Shown piece after piece: positions 12,219 through 17,778 of a stretch of DNA of 17,778 nucleotides (positions are counted from its first letter, which is position 1; every line of letters starts with the position of its first letter). A program made the translations under genes and the position numbers. The stretch spans positions 266 to 18,043 of the forward strand of contig JAGREZ010000075.1 in the NCBI GenBank assembly GCA_020446285.1, given 5' to 3'. This stretch comes from Geminicoccaceae bacterium (GTDB lineage Bacteria > Pseudomonadota > Alphaproteobacteria > Geminicoccales > Geminicoccaceae). Under the pieces are notes generated by a model. It had not been told where the DNA came from. It did no database searches and worked only from the letters and a program-made list of their open reading frames with translations.

Positions 12219-14066
12219 TCAGAAACTGGCGATGAGGGCTTCGAGTTCGGCCTTGCTGGTGATCCTGTAGGGAATTCCGACATGTTCGGCGGTGATGACC
12301 GGCTCCGGCGGTTCGTCGAGCCAGAGATGGCCGGAGACGATACGGCCCCGGCCGGGCACGGGTTCGCCCCATGGCCAGAGCAGGACGCCTTCGCCGCCAT
12401 CGGCGCCGTCCCAGCGCGGCCCCCATTCGCCGCCGCGCGGATGGATGGCGTTGATGGCGTCGGCGGCGCCGGGCATCCACACGCCGGAACCGTCGGCGCC
12501 GCCCTCGTGGAAGGTGGTCGGATAATACTGGCCGGCATCGGCATAGACCGAGCCGCGCGAGAAGTAGAAGGCCTTGGGGTTGGTGTACCACCAGGAGGAG
12601 CCGCTACCGCGCGTGCGGATCTGCCGGAGCACCGTGTCGTAGAAGTGGGCCTCGCCGGTCGGGTGGGCGGTGTAGTCGCTGATCCATGTCGGGGTGAGGT
12701 AGAAGTGCTGGTAGCCGTATTTCACGTCGAGGCGATTGACCCAGAGGCTCTTGTAGCCGCCGGCTTCCGACTTGAAGAAATCGGAATGGGCGACCAGATC
12801 CTTCGCCCAGCCATAGAGCCCGCCCTCCATGAGGATCGAATCGAGCCAGATATCCGGCCATGCGGAGAAGTTGTTGTTCGAGCCGTTGACCTTGGCGCCG
12901 AAATTGAAGATGTCGCCATACTGGCTGTTCTGGCCGTTGATCGTGTCCGGGTCGTTCTCGATGTGCAGCCGGGCGACATAGATTCCGGCATCGACGGCGT
13001 TCTGGGCGGTCTGGAAATAGAAGAACCAGTTCTGCCCGCGCGTCATGCGGCCGTCGGGCGCCTGCTTGGTTCCGCGGCCGACAACGCGCATGGAGCCGCC
13101 GATCATGAAGACGCGGCGATAATTGAGCACCTGCACGGAAAATTGCTGCGTGATCTGCGTCGCCGGCATGACGACGAGCGCGTCCCTGGTGGGCGTGCCG
13201 GTGGCGACGATATCCGAGCCCGGCACGACGGTGACGATATCGAGCGTCGCCGCCGGCGTTGGCGGCACGAAGCGCAGGCCGCTCGGCGGTTCGACCACGA
13301 CACCCGTGCCGCCGCCGCCGACACTGCCGGAACCGCGAATGATGCACCAGCCGTCGCCGCGTCCGTCGCTGGTGGCGAAGGTGACCGAAGCGGTGACATC
13401 GCCGGCGGCTTCCACCGCCTTCGAGCCGGTGTAGAACGCCTGGTCGTTCCAGAGATTGGCGGTGTTGGACACGCCGCGCCGGGTCATGTCGAGCCCCGCA
13501 CCGGTGGCGGCGTGGCCATCATGGCCCTGGAAGGCCGCCCCGCCGAGCAGCAGGCCGGAGCCGGTGGCGGCGAGCGTGGTGGCGATGGTGGCGGCGTCGC
13601 CGGCGTCGCTGGCACCGCCGGCAATGTCGATCGGGTCCGCCTGGTCGACGCCGGTAAGCGAGACCAGCACGGCAATGCAGCTCATGAGGTTCTCGCCGGC
13701 GGAGAAGTCGAAGGGGTGCGAGCCGGTGGAGGGATCGGGGAGGACATAGATCGCCACACCGGGCCGGCCCTTGTCGCCGGGGCTGGTGGGTGCGAGCGCC
13801 TCGGTCATCGGCACGCCGTTGAAGGTGGGGGCGGTGAACGAGCGGGCCTGTGCGGTGTGCGCCTGATAGAGGATGATGGCGACGAGGCAACGGTCCTCGC
13901 CGGTCGAAGGCTGGTTGTGGGTGCCGGCAACGCCGGTGATGTAGGTGCCGGACTGCAGCGAAAAGCAGTCGATGAACTGCGAGGAGGCGACCACCGACGG
14001 CACGGCAGCACCGCCGCCCGCCGTTCCGGCCCGTCTCGCCCGTGCGAAGCGGTGCGCCCAGCGCAT
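12219..14066 (-). CDS. Two-domain phage spike/receptor-binding protein
   Basis: A 615-aa protein starting in an overlap with the tail-fibre stop codon. A basic N-terminus (MRWAHRFARARRAGT) precedes a beta-sandwich-like domain (about 30-245) with TFNG near residue 80. That domain is shared with the fibre encoded at 11165-11950. A glycine-rich linker (SGSVGGGGTG) follows, then a long C-terminal region (about 265-615). The repeated short aromatic strands there (VFMIGGSMRVVG, GIYVARLHIENDP, IWLDSILMEGGLYG, FYDTVLRQIRTRG) suggest a right-handed beta-helix. The fold and operon position indicate host-surface recognition, perhaps with polysaccharide hydrolysis. The closing segment IPYRITSKAELEALIASF is helical. 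A long antisense open frame here is a codon-bias shadow. Confidence 0.75.
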   Translation of the reverse strand: MRWAHRFARARRAGTAGGGAAVPSVVASSQFIDCFSLQSGTYITGVAGTHNQPSTGEDRCLVAIILYQAHTAQARSFTAPTFNGVPMTEALAPTSPGDKGRPGVAIYVLPDPSTGSHPFDFSAGENLMSCIAVLVSLTGVDQADPIDIAGGASDAGDAATIATTLAATGSGLLLGGAAFQGHDGHAATGAGLDMTRRGVSNTANLWNDQAFYTGSKAVEAAGDVTASVTFATSDGRGDGWCIIRGSGSVGGGGTGVVVEPPSGLRFVPPTPAATLDIVTVVPGSDIVATGTPTRDALVVMPATQITQQFSVQVLNYRRVFMIGGSMRVVGRGTKQAPDGRMTRGQNWFFYFQTAQNAVDAGIYVARLHIENDPDTINGQNSQYGDIFNFGAKVNGSNNNFSAWPDIWLDSILMEGGLYGWAKDLVAHSDFFKSEAGGYKSLWVNRLDVKYGYQHFYLTPTWISDYTAHPTGEAHFYDTVLRQIRTRGSGSSWWYTNPKAFYFSRGSVYADAGQYYPTTFHEGGADGSGVWMPGAADAINAIHPRGGEWGPRWDGADGGEGVLLWPWGEPVPGRGRIVSGHLWLDEPPEPVITAEHVGIPYRITSKAELEALIASF

Positions 14067-15085
14067 CAGGCGAACGCCAGGCCGGCGAGGTCGGTATCGC
14101 TCAAGAGCCCGTGCACGGTCGTGCCGCCATCGAGGCTGGTGAGCATGACGACATCGGTTTTCGCCGCCCCGGTGGAGAGCACCGGTGCGGTGCCGCCGGA
14201 CCATTTGACCGAAGCCGGCCAGGCGATCGTGCGCCCGCCGGTGCCGTCCTGCTTGATGTAGAGCACGACGGCGCAGCATGTGCCGGCGACGAAGCCCGCG
14301 AAGGTAACGCCGGTCACGTTGGCCGTGAGCGTCACATGCTGGATACTGCCGGGCGCGGCGTCGACGGTGAGAACGCCGCCGGTCACGTCCGCTTCGGCCA
14401 CGGTCTCGCGGGTGCCCCTGAGCAGCGCATTGCTGAACGTGTATCCGGCCGCGTCCACGCTGGCCGTGAACGGTGTCTGCAGCACGCTCGCGGCGATCTT
14501 GCCGGCGGTCACCGCACCATCGGCGATCTTCGCGGCAGTGACGGCGTTCGCGGCGAGCTTGGCGGTGGTCACCGCACCATCGGCGAGCGACACCGAGCCC
14601 GGAGCGAGATTGACCAGCGCGTCGGCCTCGCTGCTCCAGCCGATCGCCTTGCCCGGCTCGCGCTCGGGGAAGAGCATTTGTTCGACCACGCCATCGAAAA
14701 CGGACATGGCCGGCGCGCGCATCAGTCCCAGGCGAAGCTGCGCCACCATCTGTGTGAGAATGTCGAGCCGCGTTTCGATGGTCTCGGCATGATAGGCGCC
14801 GCGCTCGATCAGATCGGTGAGCTGTAAGGGCGGGATGTCGGGCATGATCGAGATGGACTCGTCGGCCGCCGGAGTGATCGCGGTCAATTCGATCGAGCCC
14901 GACGCCTCACCGACGCCGGCGACCGTGTAATCGCTGTCCAGATCCAGCTCCCGCACATCGCCATTGCTTTCGAGATGCAGGACTTGCAGCCACGCCCGAT
15001 CAAAGATCCGCCACGGCACGGCAAACGAAACAGCCTCCCCGTCGCCCGCATGAATCACACCGGTAATCGTGCTCTCGATGGTCAT
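14066..15085 (-). CDS. Phage tail fibre with T7-type N-terminal domain
   Basis: A 339-aa protein. The N-terminal region (about residues 1-90: FAVPWRIFDRAWLQVLHL, SDYTVAG, then ADESISIMPDIPPLQLTDL) has the pattern of the T7 gp17-like domain that attaches fibres to short phage tails. A coiled stretch (92-125) follows. Next comes a 20-residue-period repeat (168-200: ADGAVTTAKLAANAVTAAKI), encoded by 60-bp DNA repeats, which usually forms a trimeric shaft. A C-terminal domain (about 205-339) ends GLLSDTDLAGLAFA. AGGA lies upstream of ATG 15085. It overlaps the next spike gene by ATGA. It is good evidence for a podovirus-like virion. Confidence 0.85.
   Translation of the reverse strand: MTIESTITGVIHAGDGEAVSFAVPWRIFDRAWLQVLHLESNGDVRELDLDSDYTVAGVGEASGSIELTAITPAADESISIMPDIPPLQLTDLIERGAYHAETIETRLDILTQMVAQLRLGLMRAPAMSVFDGVVEQMLFPEREPGKAIGWSSEADALVNLAPGSVSLADGAVTTAKLAANAVTAAKIADGAVTAGKIAASVLQTPFTASVDAAGYTFSNALLRGTRETVAEADVTGGVLTVDAAPGSIQHVTLTANVTGVTFAGFVAGTCCAVVLYIKQDGTGGRTIAWPASVKWSGGTAPVLSTGAAKTDVVMLTSLDGGTTVHGLLSDTDLAGLAFA
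14507..14586. repeat. 60-bp-period repeat in the tail-fibre shaft
   Basis: A 20-base string recurs exactly at 14507-14526 and 14567-14586, period 60 bases or 20 residues. It encodes the DGAVTTAK/NAVTAAKI shaft repeats of the tail fibre. In-frame changes in copy number would lengthen or shorten the shaft. Confidence 0.8.
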
Positions 15086-15094
15086 GGCCGGTCC

Positions 15095-15328
15095 TCAATT
15101 TTCAAGTGGATGAACCTGTGCTACGGGACGCTCCGGGATTGAAACTCCCTCAGCAGCCGGCGTGCGTGCCTCCCCGCTCGCGCCGGATCCTTCCGTGGGC
15201 AGCGGGGCGGACCCGGCCGGCGAGGTCAGCCACGGCCGGCCGGGTCTGGCCGCGACCATCTCCCGGAAACCGTCCACAGTTCGATGTATGTCCACGATCG
15301 CCGCCATGTCCCTCGTCGCGCCGGTCAT
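15095..15328 (-). CDS. Small unknown protein (77 aa) in late operon
   Basis: A 77-aa protein whose ATG overlaps the stop codon of the large virion protein (ATGA at 15325-15328) and whose stop codon lies inside the ribosome-site region of the tail-fibre gene. The first 30 residues look helical (MTGATRDMAAIVDIHRTVDG, then FREMVAARPG); the rest is Pro/Ser/Gly-rich and probably disordered. No family is recognised. The coupling on both sides is the evidence that it is real. It may be a small structural or assembly factor. Confidence 0.65.
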   Translation of the reverse strand: MTGATRDMAAIVDIHRTVDGFREMVAARPGRPWLTSPAGSAPLPTEGSGASGEARTPAAEGVSIPERPVAQVHPLEN

Positions 15329-17778
15329 CGCGAGAGCCCCGGAAAGGCTTCGCGCGGCAGGACGTAGCCCTGGTTGAACTCCTCGCGCACGCGGCGGTTC
15401 TGCCGCCGGAGCGTGCCGGGCGAGACGCTTTCGCGCAGGCTGTTGAGGATCAGGTAATCCAGCGCCGGGCGGACATAGAACAGGTTCAGGAAAGGCGTGT
15501 TGGAAAGCGCAAAGCCGGTGATCTGCGAGGCCCGTGGCTCGGCGTTCTTGGCGTTGACGATGATGTCGGCGAGCTTGCCGAGTTCGCCCACCGCCGGGCC
15601 GGTGAAGGTTTCCAGAGGCGAGCGGCCGAAGCGCGAGGAACTGGCGAAGAGGAAATCGCCGTAGATCCCCGCACCGCCCGACTGGACCATGGCGGCGGCG
15701 ACGGTGGCCATGTTGAGCCCGTCCTTGCCCCAGAGTTCCTTGGGCGTCTGGCCGCGCGCCAGATCCTTGCCCCATGAGGCGAAGAGGCCTGCCACCCAGA
15801 GCGTGGCGATCAGCTCGCCCGCATGGCCGGAGTTCTTGAGGAAGGTTCCCGCCGCCGTCCTGCCGCGCGGGCCGCTCTTGATCGCCCGGCCCACCACTCG
15901 CTGTGAGAAGCCGAGCGGGAAGCCCTTGAGCTGCATGGCGATGCGCACTGCCTCGCCGCCTGCCGTACCGGGGCGCATGCCGGCGGTGACCGCCTTCTGC
16001 TGGCGGGCATCGGTGACCATCACGCCGTAGGACAGCTCGTCGGCGATGAAGCGGCGGTAGTCGATCTCCAGTGCTGTGCGTGTACGCTCGATCAACGCCG
16101 CGCGTTGGGCGGTGAAGTCGTCGCCGCCGACATGCTGTTCCAGGTCCGCCAGTTCGTCGGCGACCAGACCGGCGATATCGCGATCGGAAAGCTTCGCGAT
16201 CCGGTCGGGGGTGACATAGGGCGTGCCGTCCTCGCCCTTCCATGCCGTCTTGCGCAGGAGATCCCAGCGGGCTTCGTCGATCCGGTGCAGGCCCAGCACA
16301 TGGCGGTAGCGCTCCGGCAGGCCGGCGAAACCGCTTTTGGCATGGCGGCCCATGTCGGCGGCCATGATCCTGGAGCCGGCGGCGCGGCCGACATCGGTAA
16401 AGCCGGTGAGGCCGGACCAGCGGAAGAAGGCGGAGGTGGCGCGCGACAGGGTGCCGATGGGCGCGTCCTGCATGGCGTAGGGTGTGACCATCCGGTCGAT
16501 GAGCCCGGAATAGCCCTCGCCGAGCAGGAAGGCGAGTTCGCGGTCCTCGCCCTTGCCGCGTCCCCGAAGATAGTGGCGGAACACATCGCTGTAGGCCTCG
16601 GCGAAGCCCTTGCCCTGGAAGCGCAGATTGTTGGCGAGGATCACCGGGTCGGTGATTGCCGAGATGGTGACGGCCCCGAGCTTGGAGAGTGCCTGCCAGG
16701 CGCGCACGCCCTCGCCGAGCTGTGCGATCGTGGTGTTGCCGACGATGAACGCCTCGCCGGTCATCACACGGGTCGACGCCCATTCGTCGACCCGGCGCAA
16801 GGCGGCGATCAGCCGGCGGGCGGCGGCGGGCTTGATATCGGGGTCATTGCGGATGGCGGTGGCCTCGTCATCGGCGACGCGCTTGAGCATCCGCACCGGA
16901 TCGGGGCCGAAGATCTCCATCGCCCCTGCATGACGGGCAAGCCCGTGCAGGTGGTGGAACAGCGAGCCCGTGACCGTGCCGTGGCCATAGTCGCGATTGT
17001 AGGCAAGCCAGGCGTCGGTGCTCCTGAAGTGCAGTTCGCGGCTCTTGCCCAGCGCCCGCGCGACATTGACCGTCCCGAGCATCTGTTCGAGGCTCTCCGG
17101 GCCGGTTCCGCCCTTCTCGCCATTGACCGCCTGGTCGCGGCCGGTGGTGATGTCGCGATAGATTCCGTCCAGCTCGCGGTCGATATCCGCGTCGGTCAGG
17201 CCCTCGAAGGTGCGGGTCAGATCGAGCGACGCCTTGAGCTTGCGCCGCCATTCGGCCGGATCGGCTTTGAGCAGCCGCACGGGATCGTGGGTATGCGGCG
17301 TCCAGCCCTGCCTTGCCGCGATATCCGCGCCCAGCGCATTGGCGTCGCGCCGGGCCATGTTGGCGGTTTCGGCGTAGATCCGTGCGAGTGCCAGCGCGTC
17401 CCGGTCGCCGGTCAGGCCGGGGTTCCCGTCCTTGCGGCCGAGCTGTTCCATCTCGCGGGCGACATTGGCGTTGAAATCCTCGTCCTTGAGCATCCGCTCG
17501 ACATGCGGGATGTCCTTCGCGATCCGGCCCATGATGCCGCCGAGATAGCGGCGCTCATAGGCTTCGGACGTGGCCCATGCCGAGCGGCGGATGCCATGCG
17601 CCACGCCTTCGAGGCCGTGCATGAGCGAGAGCAGCGCGTCCTTCGCATTGCGCCCGGCGGCCTTCATGGTGGCGATATGGCCGTCGATCTCCTGCCGGCG
17701 CATGGCCATCAATGCTGCGTGCTTGCGCTGCAGGGCGAAGTGCCGTTGCAGCTTCGCCGCCTCGTCCCGGCCGAGCTG
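15325..17778 (-). CDS. Large phage internal-virion/ejection-type protein, 5' end outside window
   Basis: The reading frame is open to the right edge, so the gene is partial; 817 codons and the stop are visible. It is long and mostly helical, with several Ala/Gly-rich moderately hydrophobic segments (LGAVTISAITDPVILANNL, TLWVAGLFASWG, LNMATVAAAMVQSGGAGIYG). These are typical of the large proteins that short-tailed phages eject with their DNA. The C-terminus (SNTPFLNLFYVRPALDYLIL, SPGTLRRQNRRVREEFNQGY) matches my recollection of phage internal virion proteins in proteobacterial prophages. I cannot assign an enzymatic domain in the visible part; such proteins often carry a lytic transglycosylase or protease domain upstream. 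It precedes the tail-fibre cluster and overlaps the next gene by ATGA. Confidence 0.7.
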   Translation of the reverse strand, partial: QLGRDEAAKLQRHFALQRKHAALMAMRRQEIDGHIATMKAAGRNAKDALLSLMHGLEGVAHGIRRSAWATSEAYERRYLGGIMGRIAKDIPHVERMLKDEDFNANVAREMEQLGRKDGNPGLTGDRDALALARIYAETANMARRDANALGADIAARQGWTPHTHDPVRLLKADPAEWRRKLKASLDLTRTFEGLTDADIDRELDGIYRDITTGRDQAVNGEKGGTGPESLEQMLGTVNVARALGKSRELHFRSTDAWLAYNRDYGHGTVTGSLFHHLHGLARHAGAMEIFGPDPVRMLKRVADDEATAIRNDPDIKPAAARRLIAALRRVDEWASTRVMTGEAFIVGNTTIAQLGEGVRAWQALSKLGAVTISAITDPVILANNLRFQGKGFAEAYSDVFRHYLRGRGKGEDRELAFLLGEGYSGLIDRMVTPYAMQDAPIGTLSRATSAFFRWSGLTGFTDVGRAAGSRIMAADMGRHAKSGFAGLPERYRHVLGLHRIDEARWDLLRKTAWKGEDGTPYVTPDRIAKLSDRDIAGLVADELADLEQHVGGDDFTAQRAALIERTRTALEIDYRRFIADELSYGVMVTDARQQKAVTAGMRPGTAGGEAVRIAMQLKGFPLGFSQRVVGRAIKSGPRGRTAAGTFLKNSGHAGELIATLWVAGLFASWGKDLARGQTPKELWGKDGLNMATVAAAMVQSGGAGIYGDFLFASSSRFGRSPLETFTGPAVGELGKLADIIVNAKNAEPRASQITGFALSNTPFLNLFYVRPALDYLILNSLRESVSPGTLRRQNRRVREEFNQGYVLPREAFPGLSR

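Noticed and set aside
12282..14261. A 659-codon open frame on the + strand
   Set aside because: It is antisense to the two-domain spike gene, its peptide is low-complexity Gly/Arg/Val/Asp, and it breaks the - strand operon chain. It is a shadow of GC-rich codon use.
9900..15085. A diversity-generating retroelement or phase-variable spike cassette
   Set aside because: No reverse transcriptase, template/variable repeat pair or invertase is visible; the repeats found are short and non-coding or structural.
15095..16783. A 562-codon - strand frame overlapping the large virion gene
   Set aside because: Most of it is Arg/His/Pro-rich nonsense in the wrong frame; only its last 77 codons, from ATG 15328, look like a gene, and those are annotated separately.
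1..17778. CRISPR arrays and insertion sequences
   Set aside because: No regularly spaced repeat-spacer array and no transposase with terminal inverted repeats was seen. The TGACGC units are too short and irregular to be a CRISPR.

Overview
The window is high-GC DNA with the codon use and gene families of an alphaproteobacterium; genus cannot be read from it. Everything from about 223 onward looks like mobile, phage-related DNA. It falls into two oppositely transcribed modules that converge at about 8640-8768.

Left module (223 to about 7900, mostly + strand): a tRNA-Lys 3' half (probable attL) and a tyrosine integrase; a lower-GC unknown gene; a three-copy repeat beside an AT-rich tract; then a tightly coupled operon. 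The operon runs AlpA-type HTH protein, two small unknown proteins, zinc-finger/Toprim primase, DUF3987 (YfjI-type) NTPase, a PC4/p15-like small protein and a TerS-like HTH protein. Most junctions in it are start/stop overlaps. A hicA-hicB toxin-antitoxin pair follows on the opposite strand, then a small unknown gene and a strong terminator. There is no capsid, portal or large-terminase gene here. The inventory int + AlpA + primase/helicase + TerS is that of a phage satellite (PICI-like), though it could also be the early region of one larger prophage. A 22-bp sequence is repeated exactly at both ends (387-408 and 7825-7846), which favours a self-contained element. No second copy of the tRNA-Lys att core is visible at the right end, which argues against it. 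A single-base insertion splits the primase, and two other loci also look frame-disrupted, so this module is either decaying or carries sequencing indels.

Junction (7740-8171): terminator, the second 22-bp repeat, a tRNA-Arg(ACG)-like sequence with a good 3' half and a poorly pairing 5' half, a pair of 10-bp direct repeats and a perfect DnaA-box match. No gene is seen there.

Right module: one + strand HTH/coiled-coil gene containing ten TGACGC units, then a late phage operon on the - strand that runs off the right edge. In transcription order it holds a large ejection/internal-virion-type protein (5' end outside the window), a small unknown, a T7-type tail fibre, a two-domain spike, a small spike-base protein resembling the gene-transfer-agent Rcc01079 family, a jelly-roll-like fibre with a polyproline hinge, a beta-helix spike, and three small proteins, two of them membrane-anchored. 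These genes are chained by ATGA-type overlaps and make up the host-recognition end of a short-tailed phage. A virion-producing prophage beside a satellite-like element is a possible helper/satellite pair, but that link is inference.
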